Positions 7,127 to 16,054 of a stretch of 64,000 bases of DNA are shown piece by piece. Every line of letters starts with the position of its first letter. Within the stretch, counting starts at the first letter, position 1. Position numbers and translations under genes: made by a program. The notes beneath the pieces were generated by a model. It was given only the letters and a program-made list of their open reading frames with translations, was not told the origin of the DNA and did not search any database. The stretch is taken from positions 3,354,987 through 3,418,986 of the forward strand of contig NZ_CP101823.1 of the NCBI RefSeq assembly GCF_024498175.1, given 5' to 3'. The stretch is from Haloplanus salinarum (GTDB lineage: Archaea > Halobacteriota > Halobacteria > Halobacteriales > Haloferacaceae).

Positions 7127-7864
7127 ATGACCCTCCAGGACTCGTCCACGGGACGCGACGGCGTGGGTGCCCGGGCCGCTGCCGTCGTCGTCGCGCTCCT
7201 CGCCGTCGACGCCGGGTGGAACCTCTCGCTCAATACGCTGCTCGTCCGCTCCGGGGCGGCCGAGACGCTCGGAACCACGTTCCCGGTCACCGTCCCGCTC
7301 ACCACGCTGGGTGCGGTCGGTGGGCTCGTCCTCTCCTCCGTCGCGGGCATCGTCCTGCTGGCGACGCTGGCGCGGGTGTTCGCCGCCGACACGGACGCCC
7401 TCGGGGCCGGCGAGACGCCCGCCGAGATGCTCGCGGCGTACGCCCGGGCCGTCGTCGTGACCGTCGTCGGCGTCGTCGCCGCCGGCATCGGCCTCGCCGC
7501 CCTCGTCGTCCCCGGACTGGTCGTACTCGTCCACCTGCCGCTGGTGTTCGTCGCCGTCGCCGCCGACGGCGAACCCATCGGGCGCGCGGTCGACCGCACC
7601 TGGACGCGCGCCGGCGGCAACCGCGCCCGGATCGCGGCCGTCGGCCTCGCCGTCGTCGCCGTCCCACTCGCGCTGGCCGTCGTCGCCACCCTCACCGCCA
7701 TACTCCCGCCGCTCGTGGAACTCGCCCTCGGCGTCCTCGTCACCGGCGTCGCGGCCGCGGCGGGCGTCGCCGCCTTCACGGGAATCGCCGACTCGATCGA
7801 CGGGTCCGCGACCGGCTCGGCCCGGACCGACCGGGTGAACCCCACCGCCTCCGGACGGCTCTAG
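7127..7864 (+). CDS. Multi-spanning membrane protein, haloarchaeal uncharacterised
   Basis: A 245-residue integral membrane protein with about five to six hydrophobic spans (roughly 16-38, 58-82, 108-140, 145-160, 175-200 and 205-228). It resembles haloarchaeal proteins that share a glycerophosphodiester-phosphodiesterase-type membrane domain layout (ALVVPGLVVLVHLPLVF, then VAADGEPIGRAVDRTW), but no catalytic motif is seen. A TATA-like element about 30 nt upstream supports a near-leaderless start. The stop codon overlaps the GTG start of the DUF192 gene by one base, so the two are co-expressed. Confidence 0.65.
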   Translation: MTLQDSSTGRDGVGARAAAVVVALLAVDAGWNLSLNTLLVRSGAAETLGTTFPVTVPLTTLGAVGGLVLSSVAGIVLLATLARVFAADTDALGAGETPAEMLAAYARAVVVTVVGVVAAGIGLAALVVPGLVVLVHLPLVFVAVAADGEPIGRAVDRTWTRAGGNRARIAAVGLAVVAVPLALAVVATLTAILPPLVELALGVLVTGVAAAAGVAAFTGIADSIDGSATGSARTDRVNPTASGRL

Positions 7865-8217
7865 TGGCCCGGGTCGTCCACCGTCCCGCCGACGGCGACG
7901 ACCGGGTTCTCGCCGCCGACGCCGCCGTCGCCGACTCCCTCCTCGCGAAGGCCCGCGGTCTCATGTTCCGCCGCTCGTTCCCCGGCGACGCCCTCGTCTT
8001 TCCCTTCGACGGCGTCGGGGACCGCACGCTCCACATGGTCGCCGTCCCTTTCGACATCGACGCCGTCTGGCTCCGCGACGGACGGGTCGAACGCGTCGCC
8101 CGCCTCTCGGCCTGGACGGGCCTCGGCCGGGCCCCCGCCGACGCCGTGATCGAACTCCCCGCGGGCGTCGCCGACGGGGTGAGCGCGGGCGACGAGATGC
8201 TGATCGAGGGTCGCTGA
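7864..8217 (+). CDS. DUF192 family protein
   Basis: A 117-residue protein with the DUF192 core: AKARGLMFRRSF, FPFDGVGDRTLHMVAVPFDIDAVWLRDG, then a short C-terminal beta part ending in the typical ELPAGVADGVSAGD. The family adopts a small beta barrel and is of unknown function; many bacterial members are secreted, but this one has no signal peptide. The GTG at 7864 overlaps the preceding stop by one base (TAGTG), and an ATG only occurs within the core, so GTG is the start. Confidence 0.88.
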   Translation: MARVVHRPADGDDRVLAADAAVADSLLAKARGLMFRRSFPGDALVFPFDGVGDRTLHMVAVPFDIDAVWLRDGRVERVARLSAWTGLGRAPADAVIELPAGVADGVSAGDEMLIEGR

Positions 8218-8255
8218 CGCCGGGGCGGAGATTTAAGCCCGCCGGGGTTCCCCGG

Positions 8256-8600
8256 ATGTGTATGGAGATCCGATCCAGCGACGACGCGGAGACGACCGAA
8301 GCGGTCGCGGACGTCCACCTCTCCCAGTTGGCGTCGGGCGAGGAGATGAGCCTCCAGGGGTACACCATCGACGTCGGCGCGACGGTGCCCGAGCACAGCC
8401 ACCCACACGAACAGGCCGGCCTCGCCACCCGCGGGGAGGTCGTGTTCATCGTCGACGGCGAGGAACGGGTCGTCGGCGCCGGCGACACCTACGTCGTCCC
8501 CGGCGGCGAACCTCACGCCGTCGAGAACCGGGGCGACGAACCGTTCGAGGGCGTCGACGTCTTCAGCCCGCCGCGGACCGACCCCGACTGGCAGGACTAG
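8256..8600 (+). CDS. Cupin-domain protein
   Basis: A 114-residue single-domain cupin. The metal-binding first motif is GATVPEHSHPHEQAG (His51 and His53 region, with Glu55), and the second motif (GDTYVVPGGEPHAVEN) supplies the last histidine. Together they would bind one divalent metal in a small beta barrel. Such stand-alone cupins act as dioxygenases, isomerases or ligand sensors, and the substrate cannot be told here. Start ATG is at 8256, with an alternative ATG two codons on. Its end overlaps lysS, on the other strand, by four bases. Confidence 0.85.
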   Translation: MCMEIRSSDDAETTEAVADVHLSQLASGEEMSLQGYTIDVGATVPEHSHPHEQAGLATRGEVVFIVDGEERVVGAGDTYVVPGGEPHAVENRGDEPFEGVDVFSPPRTDPDWQD

Positions 8601-10201
8601 GCCTCGCGCCGGAGTCGTTTCACCACGAACGACTCGTCGAGTTCGCCGAGGAACTCCCCGAGGCGCGGACCCTCGGTGTCGTCGAAGAAGAGCCGATAGC
8701 CCGCGGCGAAGAAGTCGCCCACCTCGACCCCGTGTTCGCGGGCCGTCTCGTACATCTGCCCCTGGATGGCCTCGCCGTCGTGACCCTCGGCCACGAAGTC
8801 CGCGAGGTCCGCCAGCGCGGCGACGACGTCGGCGTCGAAGTCCGTCTCCGGCAGGTCCGCCTGCAGGCGGTAGTTGTACGCGTTGTCCATCCGCTCGGCC
8901 CACGTCCGTGCCCGCTCGACCCGGTCCAGAGCCTCCTCGATCGCCCACTCCGGCGTATCGTCGTCGAAGAAGCCTTGGTTGCGGGCCATCCGCACCCGGA
9001 GGTCGCGGTCGTCGGTCATCCCGAGGACGGCGGCGAAGGTGTACGGCAGGCGCACCCGCTCCGGGCGGACCTCGTCGACGACGAGCGGGTAGGCGCGATC
9101 CGCGAGCGGCTTCAAGTCCTCGTCGGTCTCCTCGTCGAAGTAGACCCGTTCGAACCGGTCGAACTCGTCGACTAGCAGGTCGATCCGCTCGGTGTCGAAG
9201 TCCTTCGCCCGCTTGGGGTTGCGGACGAAGAAATAGCGGAGGACCTCGGGTTCGAGGAGCGCGAGCACCTCCTCGACCGTGACGACGTTGCCAGCCGAGG
9301 AGGAGAGCGGTTCGCCGTCGAGCGTGAACCACTCGTAGGTCATGGGGACCGGCGGCTCGGTCTCCAGGATTTTTCGGGCGATCTCCTGGCCGCTCGGCCA
9401 CGAGCCCTCGGCGTGGTCCTTCCCGAACGGCTCGAAGTCGACGTCGAGGACCTTCCACTGCGCGGGCCACTCGAAGCGCCAGGGGAGTTTGCCCTCCCGG
9501 AGCGTGCCCGTCCCCTCGTGGCCACAGCCCTCGATGTGGTCGCCGCCGGCGTCCAGCCCCGAACAGACGTACGACACCTCGCCGGCGTCGAGATCGACGC
9601 CGCGTACGTCCTGCGTGAGTCGACCGCACTCCGAACACTGCGGCATGAAGGGGACGTAGTCCTCGTCGACGCCGTCCTGGTACGCGGCGAGCACTTCGCG
9701 GGCGCGGTCGGCCTTCGCGAGCACTTCGCGGGTGACGGCCTCGAACTCGCCGGACTCGTAGAGGGCGGTGTTCGACACCATCTCGACGGGGACGCCGACG
9801 GCCTCCGCGCTCCGGGCCAGGAGGTCGGTGAAGTGAGCGCCGTACGAGTCGCTCTCGCCGAAGGGGTCCGGGATGTCCGTGTACGGTTTGCCGAGGTTGC
9901 GGCCCAGCGCCCCGGCGTCCACCTCGCCCAGGCCGACGAGGTTCCAGTCCGCGTCCGCGAGCCGTCGGGGGACGCCCCGCAGGGCGTCGCGGTCGTCGCT
10001 GGTGAACACCTGTCGTACCTCGTGACCCCGCTCCCGGAGGACAGCGGCGACGAAGTAGCCGCGCATGATCTCGTTGAAGTGGCCGAGGTGGGGGACACCC
10101 GAGGGCGAGACGCCGCCCTTGACGACGACGGGATCGTCGGGATCGCGGGCCTCGATTTCGTCGGCGACGTCGTCGGCCCAGAAAGCGTTGTGGTCGCTCA
10201 T
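8597..10201 (-). CDS. lysS: Lysyl-tRNA synthetase, class I
   Basis: A 534-residue class I lysyl-tRNA synthetase, the form found in most Archaea. It charges tRNA-Lys with lysine using ATP. The ATP-binding signature is HLGH at 38-41 (in SGVPHLGHFNEIM), and the second signature is the LSSSAGN loop near 300. Between them is a zinc-binding insert with CSECG (near 183) and later cysteines. The C-terminal part is the helical anticodon-binding domain. It starts with ATG at 10201, overlapping the stop of pyrH by four bases (ATGA), so the two genes are translationally coupled. Confidence 0.96.
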   Translation of the reverse strand: MSDHNAFWADDVADEIEARDPDDPVVVKGGVSPSGVPHLGHFNEIMRGYFVAAVLRERGHEVRQVFTSDDRDALRGVPRRLADADWNLVGLGEVDAGALGRNLGKPYTDIPDPFGESDSYGAHFTDLLARSAEAVGVPVEMVSNTALYESGEFEAVTREVLAKADRAREVLAAYQDGVDEDYVPFMPQCSECGRLTQDVRGVDLDAGEVSYVCSGLDAGGDHIEGCGHEGTGTLREGKLPWRFEWPAQWKVLDVDFEPFGKDHAEGSWPSGQEIARKILETEPPVPMTYEWFTLDGEPLSSSAGNVVTVEEVLALLEPEVLRYFFVRNPKRAKDFDTERIDLLVDEFDRFERVYFDEETDEDLKPLADRAYPLVVDEVRPERVRLPYTFAAVLGMTDDRDLRVRMARNQGFFDDDTPEWAIEEALDRVERARTWAERMDNAYNYRLQADLPETDFDADVVAALADLADFVAEGHDGEAIQGQMYETAREHGVEVGDFFAAGYRLFFDDTEGPRLGEFLGELDESFVVKRLRREA

Positions 10202-10914
10202 CGGCTCCAGCCGTCGGGGTTCTCGGTACAGCCCTCGGGGACCACGTCCGTCCCGGTGTGTTCCCCCCGGAGGACGGCCGCCTCGATCCGTTCGGGGTCG
10301 GTCCCGTCGAGGACGATCGTCCGCATCTTCGAGCGCTCGATGAGTTTCGCCGCCAGCAGGTCGACGGGCGCCGAGGCGCCGGCACCGCGGCTCATGGGGG
10401 CGATCAGGTCGACGAGTTCCGCCCCCGTGAGCCGCCCGTGGCGCTCGGCCTCGGGATCGGTGTCGGGGTCGGCGTTGAACACGCCGTCGACGCTCGTGGC
10501 GTAGACGAGCAGGTCGGCGTCGACGTACTCCGCGAGCGCCGCGGCCACCGCGTCGGTGGTCTGCCCGGGCATGACCCCACCCATGACGGGCACGTCGCCC
10601 CGGCGCAGCGCCTCCCCGGCTTCCTCGTAGTCGTGGGCCGGCGAGGGCGCCGAGAGCCCGTCGAGAGCCGCGATCAGCAGGCGGGCGTTGATCCGCGTCA
10701 CGTCGATGCCGAACTGATCCAACTGTACCTCGTTGGCGCCGAGTCGGCGCGCCGTCCCGATGTACTCGCGGGCGACGCCGCCACCCCCGACGACCGCGCC
10801 GACTTCGCAGCCCGCCTCGACGAGCGCCTCGACCGCCGCCCCGTGGCCCGCGACGCGGTCGGCGTCGAGGTCCGGCGCGAGGACGCTCCCGCCGATAGAG
10901 ATCACGACTCGCAT
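10198..10914 (-). CDS. pyrH: Uridylate (UMP) kinase
   Basis: A 238-residue amino-acid-kinase-fold enzyme that phosphorylates UMP to UDP. The glycine-rich phosphate loop is SIGGSVLAP near the start, followed by GGGGVAREYIG (the UMP side). Conserved ATP-site segments are YATSVDGVFNADPD and the LAAKLIERSKMRT helix. The length suits the archaeal form. The start at 10914 (MRVVISIGG) matches the family; an upstream ATG adds only six residues. It lies first in an operon with lysS, overlapping by four bases. Confidence 0.93.
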   Translation of the reverse strand: MRVVISIGGSVLAPDLDADRVAGHGAAVEALVEAGCEVGAVVGGGGVAREYIGTARRLGANEVQLDQFGIDVTRINARLLIAALDGLSAPSPAHDYEEAGEALRRGDVPVMGGVMPGQTTDAVAAALAEYVDADLLVYATSVDGVFNADPDTDPEAERHGRLTGAELVDLIAPMSRGAGASAPVDLLAAKLIERSKMRTIVLDGTDPERIEAAVLRGEHTGTDVVPEGCTENPDGWSR

Positions 10915-11040
10915 TATCCGTCCGGTAACCACGAGGCCGGCTTAAGGGTTGTCAAGCCGCCGAGCGTGCGTGAACCGTCCGCGTGACCCCGACTCGCACC
11001 GTCGAGTCACAGTTAAGGGTCCGCGTCCGCTTCTCGACGT

Positions 11041-11823
11041 ATGAAGACGCTCAACATCGTCGGCCCGGGCGCCGTGGACCTGGCCGACCGACTCGTCCCC
11101 CGACTCGACGGCCGCGTCGCCACCGTGGAGACCCTCCCCGAGACCGCCGCCCGCGACACCGACGCCGGCGCGGCCTACGGCCTCTCGACCGACGGTTCGT
11201 GGATCGGTGCCGGTGACGGCGAGACCCTGTCGGACCTCCTCGACTCGCTGGTTCCCGACTACGACGCCGCCCTGACCGTCGGCTTCGCGGACGCTCGCCT
11301 CCCGACGGTCGCCGTCGCCGACGCCGAGGCGGCCGGCGAGGTCCGACACACCGTCCCCGAGGCCGCCGACGCCGACCTCGATCCGGTCCTCGACGTCGTC
11401 GCCGACCTCGAACCGCGGATCACGCTCGAATCCCTCGTCGACCGGGCGAAAGCGTCCCCCAAGGCCGAGCGCGCCGGCGCCATCGCCACCTTCACCGGAC
11501 GCGTCCGGGTCAAGGATGCCGAGGACGACACCCCGACCACGCACCTGGAGTTCGAGAAGTACGAGGGCGTCGCCGCAGACCGGATGCGGACCATCCGCGC
11601 GGAACTCGAGGCCCGCGACGGCGTGTTCGAGGTGCTGATGCACCACCGGACCGGCGTCATCGGCGAGGGCGAGGACATCGTGTTCGTCGTCGTGCTCGCT
11701 GGACACCGCGAGGAGGCCTTCGACACCGTCGAGGACGGCATCAACCGCCTCAAGGACGAAGTTCCCATCTTCAAGAAGGAGTCGACAGCCGAGGAGGAGT
11801 TCTGGATCCACGAGAAGGCCTGA
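11041..11823 (+). CDS. moaE: Molybdopterin synthase catalytic subunit with N-terminal MobB-like domain
   Basis: A 260-residue protein in two parts. Residues ~1-100 (MKTLNIVGPGAVDLADRLV, PDYDAALTVGF) look like a shortened MobB-type domain without a clear Walker A. Residues ~115-260 are MoaE: GAIATFTGRVR, LEFEKYEGVA, the HHRTG patch and the active-site lysines of FKKEST. MoaE, with sulfur carried by MoaD, puts the dithiolene sulfurs into precursor Z to make molybdopterin. The fused arrangement recurs in haloarchaea. yqeC and mobA, also molybdenum-cofactor genes, lie ~6 kb away. Confidence 0.9.
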   Translation: MKTLNIVGPGAVDLADRLVPRLDGRVATVETLPETAARDTDAGAAYGLSTDGSWIGAGDGETLSDLLDSLVPDYDAALTVGFADARLPTVAVADAEAAGEVRHTVPEAADADLDPVLDVVADLEPRITLESLVDRAKASPKAERAGAIATFTGRVRVKDAEDDTPTTHLEFEKYEGVAADRMRTIRAELEARDGVFEVLMHHRTGVIGEGEDIVFVVVLAGHREEAFDTVEDGINRLKDEVPIFKKESTAEEEFWIHEKA

Positions 11824-11992
11824 CCCGTCAGATACCCGATCGAAACGGCGATATAATTTTGCACCAATATTAAACGAAAGAAATTATTAGATGAGGTGGT
11901 AAAATGTCTCGAGGCTTCGTAAAACGTCCTGAATGATTTTCCGACTCGGATAAATCGGTAAAACCGCCCGAACTGCTCCGAACGTTCCTCCC

Positions 11993-11998
11993 TTTATA
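11993..11998 (+). promoter_or_regulatory. TATA box for the gene at 12038
   Basis: TTTATA in an AT-rich 214-bp intergenic stretch, 40-45 nt before the ATG. Transcription would start about 15 nt before the start codon, leaving a short leader with a weak GAGG. The remaining upstream sequence has several TAAA-rich words but no gene. Confidence 0.55.
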
Positions 11999-12037
11999 AC
12001 ACCCTCCGGGCTGTACGAACGGTCGAGGCGAAATCAA

Positions 12038-12292
12038 ATGAGCGCAACCGCAGACCCCTCCACCGACTCCGACGACAGTGCCTCCAAAGAGGAGCGGCTC
12101 AAGCAGTACCTGCTCTCGAAGGCGCAGGACGGCGAGCACTACTTCAAGAGCAAGTTCATCGCCGACGAAGTCGACCTCTCGCCCAAGGAGATCGGCGCCC
12201 TGATGGTCAAGCTTCGTGACTCCGCCTCCGACCTCACCGTCGAGAAGTGGTCGTACACGAGCGCCACCACGTGGCGAATCGAGGCCGCCTGA
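12038..12292 (+). CDS. DUF7123-type small winged-helix-like protein
   Basis: An 84-residue haloarchaeal protein. After a short acidic, Ser/Asp-rich start, the core (KQYLLSKAQDGEHYFKSKFIADEV, then SPKEIGALMVKL) reads like a winged-helix DNA-binding domain, ending with VEKWSYTSATTWRIE. I recognise it as the small conserved family recently named DUF7123. No target is known; regulation or chromatin binding is inference. It has its own promoter and is flanked by longer than usual intergenic DNA, consistent with a highly expressed stand-alone gene. Confidence 0.78.
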   Translation: MSATADPSTDSDDSASKEERLKQYLLSKAQDGEHYFKSKFIADEVDLSPKEIGALMVKLRDSASDLTVEKWSYTSATTWRIEAA

Positions 12293-12396
12293 TCGGTCGT
12301 TCCCCCGTCCCCGCTGCGCCATCGCCACCCCGCCGTTCGCCGCCGGTTCGACCGCTGTCACGGGTTTTATACCGCTGAACGCACTACCCTGCACCG

Positions 12397-13524
12397 ATGG
12401 ACGGAGCCGACGGGCCGCCGTCAGAGCCCCTCGAAGCGGTGTTTTACGTCCGCGAAACCGACCGCGACGGCGACAGCGTTCGTTACTACGGCGAGCCCTT
12501 GGTGCCGAAGGGGTCGCTGGCCGACGAACTCCAGGAGCCGTTCCGTCGGGCCGGCTACCGCCTGGACCTCGAGGCCGGGCGCGAGCCCTGGGAGACGGTC
12601 GTCGTCGCCACGCCCGCGGACGGCCGGATCGACGGGGTCCCGTGGACCAACCTCGTGCTCTTCGTCGCCACGGTCGTCTCGACGCTCCTCGTCGGCGCCG
12701 TGGCCTGGTACTACGTTCCCCCCTCCGACCTCGCGGCCAACCCCCTGCTCGCCCTGCGGGCGTGGCCCTTCACCGCCGCGGTCCTCGGCGTCCTGACGAC
12801 CCACGAACTCGGTCACTACCTCGTCGGTCGGTACCACGGCGTCGACGTCTCCTTGCCCTACCTCATCCCCTTCGTCGTCCCCTTCGGGACGCTCGGAGCG
12901 ATCATCCGGATGCGTGGGCGGATGCCCGACCGGAAGACGCTGTTCGACATCGGCGTCGGCGGCCCGCTGGCCGGCCTCGTCGCCACCGTCGTCGTGACGG
13001 CAGTCGGGCTCTCGCTCGATCCGATGACCGTCCCCCAGCGGGTGATCGACGCCCCCGGACGGATCATCGTGTTCAACAACCCGCCCCTGCTCGACCTGAT
13101 CGCGGCGGTACTCGGACAGCCGACGAGTTACGCCGACCCGACCCGCACGGTCCATCCCGTCATCATCGGCGGCTGGGTCGGGATGTTCTTCACCGTGCTC
13201 AACCTGCTCCCGGTCGGTCAACTCGACGGCGGACACATGGTCCGGGCGATGCTCGGTCACCGACAGGAGACGGTCGCCTCGCTCGTGCCCCTCGCCCTCT
13301 TCTCGCTGGCCGCGTACCTCTACTACGTCCGCGGCCTCGGGTTCAACGAGTCCGTCGGCCTGTGGGCCGTCTGGGGGCTGTTCGCGACGTTCATCGCGTA
13401 CAACGGCCCCGCCGAGCCGGCCGACGAGACGCCGCTCGGCTGGAAGCGGCAGGTCCTCGGACTCGTCACCTTCGCCCTCGGTGCGCTCTGTTTCCTCCTG
13501 GTCCCGATCCAGCTGCTCGGTTAG
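12397..13524 (+). CDS. Site-2 protease-type membrane metalloprotease (M50)
   Basis: A 375-residue zinc protease that would cut substrates within the membrane. A soluble N-terminal part (~80 residues) precedes about seven hydrophobic spans. The catalytic zinc motif HELGH is at 136-140, and the third zinc ligand is Asp277 in QLDGGH, as in all site-2 proteases; the NLLPVG segment before it is also typical. No PDZ domain is present, so this is the short haloarchaeal form. Its stop codon overlaps that of the convergent thiL gene. The substrate is unknown. Confidence 0.92.
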   Translation: MDGADGPPSEPLEAVFYVRETDRDGDSVRYYGEPLVPKGSLADELQEPFRRAGYRLDLEAGREPWETVVVATPADGRIDGVPWTNLVLFVATVVSTLLVGAVAWYYVPPSDLAANPLLALRAWPFTAAVLGVLTTHELGHYLVGRYHGVDVSLPYLIPFVVPFGTLGAIIRMRGRMPDRKTLFDIGVGGPLAGLVATVVVTAVGLSLDPMTVPQRVIDAPGRIIVFNNPPLLDLIAAVLGQPTSYADPTRTVHPVIIGGWVGMFFTVLNLLPVGQLDGGHMVRAMLGHRQETVASLVPLALFSLAAYLYYVRGLGFNESVGLWAVWGLFATFIAYNGPAEPADETPLGWKRQVLGLVTFALGALCFLLVPIQLLG

Positions 13525-14390
13525 TGGGTGTACCCCCGATCCGGAAGCGGTTCGCCGTCGGCGACGACGCCCCCGTCGGTCACGCGTCCGATCCGGGTCA
13601 CCGGCACCGGAAGCTCCGCTCGCACGTCGTCCAGCCGCGCCGCCGGCGCGGTGAACACGAGTTCGAAATCCTCCCCGAAGAAGGCCGAAAGCTCCCGCCG
13701 GTCGGCGTCGTCCGCGGCGACGGCGTCGACGCTCGGATCGACCGGGAGCCGGTCCCACGTGATGTGCACTCCACAGCCGCTGGCGGCGGCGAGCTGGTGG
13801 AGCGAGCGCGCCAGCCCGTCCGAAGAGTCCATCATGGCGGTGGCGACCGGCGCGAGCGCCCGTCCCGCCTCGACCCGCGGATCGAACCGGAAGAGCTCGT
13901 TTCCGCGGTCCGCGTTTCCGGCCTCGAACTCGCGGATGGCCGCGGCGCTCCGGCCGAGCGTCCCCGTCACGAAGACGCCATCGTCGGGGGCCGCCCCGCT
14001 CCGGTAGACCGGCTCCTCGACCCGCCCCACGACCGCCCCGGCGACGGTGAACTCGTCGTGGTCGTCGAGGTCGCCGCCGACGTACCGGGCGTCGACCGTC
14101 CCGCAGACGTCGGCCGCGCCGTCGACGAACGCGGCCACCTCCTCGGGATCGAACTCGGGGGCGCCGTAGGCCGCGACCGCCGCCGTCGCCGCCCCGCCCA
14201 TCGCGGCCACGTCGGAGAGCGACGCCCCGATGGTCCGCCAGCCGGCCGTATATCGGGTCACCCCCGCCGGGAAGTCCGTCCGCTCGTGGAGCATGTCCGT
14301 CGTCAACACCAGCCCGTCGATCACCGCCGCGTCGTCGCCCGCCTCGCCGACGCGGTCGGCGAGGGCCGCCAGCGCGCTCCGTTCGTCCAT
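13521..14390 (-). CDS. thiL: Thiamine-monophosphate kinase
   Basis: A 289-residue enzyme that phosphorylates thiamine monophosphate to the active cofactor thiamine pyrophosphate. It has the PurM-like fold: DDAAVIDG and TTDMLHERTDFP (metal-binding Asp), then GASLSDVAAMGG, MMDSSDGLARSLHQLA and the C-terminal GEDFELVFT, all characteristic of ThiL. The ATG at 14390 (MDERSALAALADRVG) matches the family start; the much longer open frame upstream is non-coding. It is convergent and overlapping with the protease gene, and divergent from the UPF0104-type gene. Confidence 0.93.
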   Translation of the reverse strand: MDERSALAALADRVGEAGDDAAVIDGLVLTTDMLHERTDFPAGVTRYTAGWRTIGASLSDVAAMGGAATAAVAAYGAPEFDPEEVAAFVDGAADVCGTVDARYVGGDLDDHDEFTVAGAVVGRVEEPVYRSGAAPDDGVFVTGTLGRSAAAIREFEAGNADRGNELFRFDPRVEAGRALAPVATAMMDSSDGLARSLHQLAAASGCGVHITWDRLPVDPSVDAVAADDADRRELSAFFGEDFELVFTAPAARLDDVRAELPVPVTRIGRVTDGGVVADGEPLPDRGYTH

Positions 14391-14481
14391 GGCCGGCGTT
14401 GGGGGTGCCGGGTCAAAAACCCCCGACGCCCGCCGGCGTCGATCCGGTGGGTTAATGCGTCGGCTCCCCCTCCGAACGGAC

Positions 14482-15516
14482 ATGGCCGGCGGACGCACTC
14501 GGGCGACCGTCCTCGGGTTCGCCGGCGCCATCGCCGTCTTCGCCGTCCTCTTCTGGCTCGCCGGCGTCGACGACCTGCTCGTGCAACTCGCGGGTGCCGA
14601 CCGCCGTCTCGTCGGCCTGGTCCTCCTGGCGACCCTCGGCTGGCTCGCGGCGTGGGGGCTCGCGCTCCGGGTCGTCCTCTCCGTCCTCGGCATCCAGCTG
14701 TCGGTGCCGCGGGCCCTCTTCGTGTTCACCGGAGCCATGTTCGCCAACAACGTCACGCCCTTCGGCCAGGCGGGCGGCGAACCGATCACCGCCCTCCTGA
14801 TCTCGCGGGTGGCCGACACCGAGTACGAGACGGGGCTGGCCGCCATCGCGAGCGTCGACACGCTCAACTTCGTCCCTTCCATCACCATCGCGCTCATCGG
14901 CGTCGGCTACTTCGTCACCGAGGCGACCCTCGGCACCAGCCGGCGGCTCGAACTCGCCCTCGTCGCGGTAGTCGTCCTCGCCGTCGGCGTTCCGACCCTC
15001 GTCTACCTCGGCTGGCAGCGCCGCTACCGGCTCGAAGCGCGGATCGTCGGCGTCCTCACGCCGCTCGTCCGCCGGGTGGCGAGCCACGTCCCGCGCGTCC
15101 CCGAGCCGACGGTCGAGGGCGTCGAACGTCGGATCAACGGGTTCTTTCGGGCCATCGAGCGCGTGGCAGCCAACCCCCGCGGACTCGCGCTCGCGCTCGC
15201 GCTGTCCTCGCTCGGCTGGCTCTGTCAGATGCTCGGCCTCTGGCTCGCCTTCCGGGCCGTCGGCACGCCTATCCCCCTCTCGGTCGCGCTGTTCGTCGTC
15301 CCCATCGGCGCCATCGCGGGCGTGACGCCGCTCCCCGGCGGCGCCGGCGGCATCGAGAGCGTCCTCGTCGTCCTGTTGGTCGCCGCCCCGCTCGCGGGGG
15401 TCACCGAAGCCGTCGCGCTGGCGGCCGTCGTCGTCTTCCGGGGGATGGTCTACTGGACCCCGACGGTGCTCGGCGGGGTCGCGACCGGCGCCGTGGGCCT
15501 CCGTTCGCGGGCCTAA
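14482..15516 (+). CDS. YbhN/UPF0104-type membrane protein (lysylphosphatidylglycerol synthase-like TM region)
   Basis: A 344-residue protein with eight or more membrane spans and the family patches AMFANNVTPFGQAGGEP (about 88-104) and TPLPGGAGGIE near 275. These are the signature of the flippase-like membrane domain of UPF0104/AglD-type proteins, which in Archaea and bacteria take part in lipid-linked export. There is no cytoplasmic glycosyltransferase domain, so this is a stand-alone membrane part. The ATG at 14482 lies 27-30 nt after a TTAA element, which suits a leaderless start; an upstream ATG at 14455 would add nine residues. Confidence 0.82.
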   Translation: MAGGRTRATVLGFAGAIAVFAVLFWLAGVDDLLVQLAGADRRLVGLVLLATLGWLAAWGLALRVVLSVLGIQLSVPRALFVFTGAMFANNVTPFGQAGGEPITALLISRVADTEYETGLAAIASVDTLNFVPSITIALIGVGYFVTEATLGTSRRLELALVAVVVLAVGVPTLVYLGWQRRYRLEARIVGVLTPLVRRVASHVPRVPEPTVEGVERRINGFFRAIERVAANPRGLALALALSSLGWLCQMLGLWLAFRAVGTPIPLSVALFVVPIGAIAGVTPLPGGAGGIESVLVVLLVAAPLAGVTEAVALAAVVVFRGMVYWTPTVLGGVATGAVGLRSRA

Positions 15517-15556
15517 TACGATGGGTTTAAACGCCGTCCGCCGGAAGCCTGCGCCA

Positions 15557-16012
15557 ATGGTAACCCTCTACGACGTGCCGGCGGACGCGCTCATCGACGA
15601 GCTCGCCGACCGGCTCGCCGACCGTATCGAGGAGCCCGCGTGGGTGAACTACGCCAAGACCGGCTCGAGCAAGGAACTCCCGCCCCAGCAGGACGACTTC
15701 TGGGCCGTCCGCGCCGCGAGCCTCCTGCGGAAGGTGGCCGTCGACGGGCCCGTCGGCGTCGACCGGCTGTCGACCGCCTACGGCGACCGCAAGCAGGGCT
15801 CGACCCGCTACCGCGTCGCCGCCAAGCACACCGAGGCCGGCAGCAAGAAGATCATCCGGACCATCCTCCAGCAACTCGAGGACGAGGACCTGGTCTCGAC
15901 CGCCCAGGGCGAGGGCCGCGTCGCCACGTCCGAGGGACAGAGCCTCCTCGACGAGGTGGCCGCCGACGTCCTCGATGACCTCGACCGGCCGGAACTCGAG
16001 AAGTACGCCTAA
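15557..16012 (+). CDS. rps19e: Small-subunit ribosomal protein eS19
   Basis: A 151-residue ribosomal protein found in Archaea and eukaryotes. Conserved stretches are YDVPADALIDELA, WVNYAKTGSSKELPPQ, AASLLRKVAVDGPVGVDRL, and the basic GSRKR-like loop here as YGDRKQGSTRYRV. It helps mature the small subunit. The ATG at 15557 (MVTLYDV) fits the family, and an upstream ATG at 15521 is out of keeping with it. The PDCD5-like gene follows 42 bp downstream in the same direction; this pairing is common in Archaea and implies co-transcription. Confidence 0.95.
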   Translation: MVTLYDVPADALIDELADRLADRIEEPAWVNYAKTGSSKELPPQQDDFWAVRAASLLRKVAVDGPVGVDRLSTAYGDRKQGSTRYRVAAKHTEAGSKKIIRTILQQLEDEDLVSTAQGEGRVATSEGQSLLDEVAADVLDDLDRPELEKYA

Positions 16013-16054
16013 CCCTCCGAAATCGTTTTCACTGTTTCGCCGGAATTCGTACCC

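Noticed and set aside
12216-15530. 1104-codon open frame on the plus strand
   Set aside because: It crosses the protease, thiL and UPF0104 genes in the wrong frame and codes an Arg/Pro-rich, non-acidic protein.
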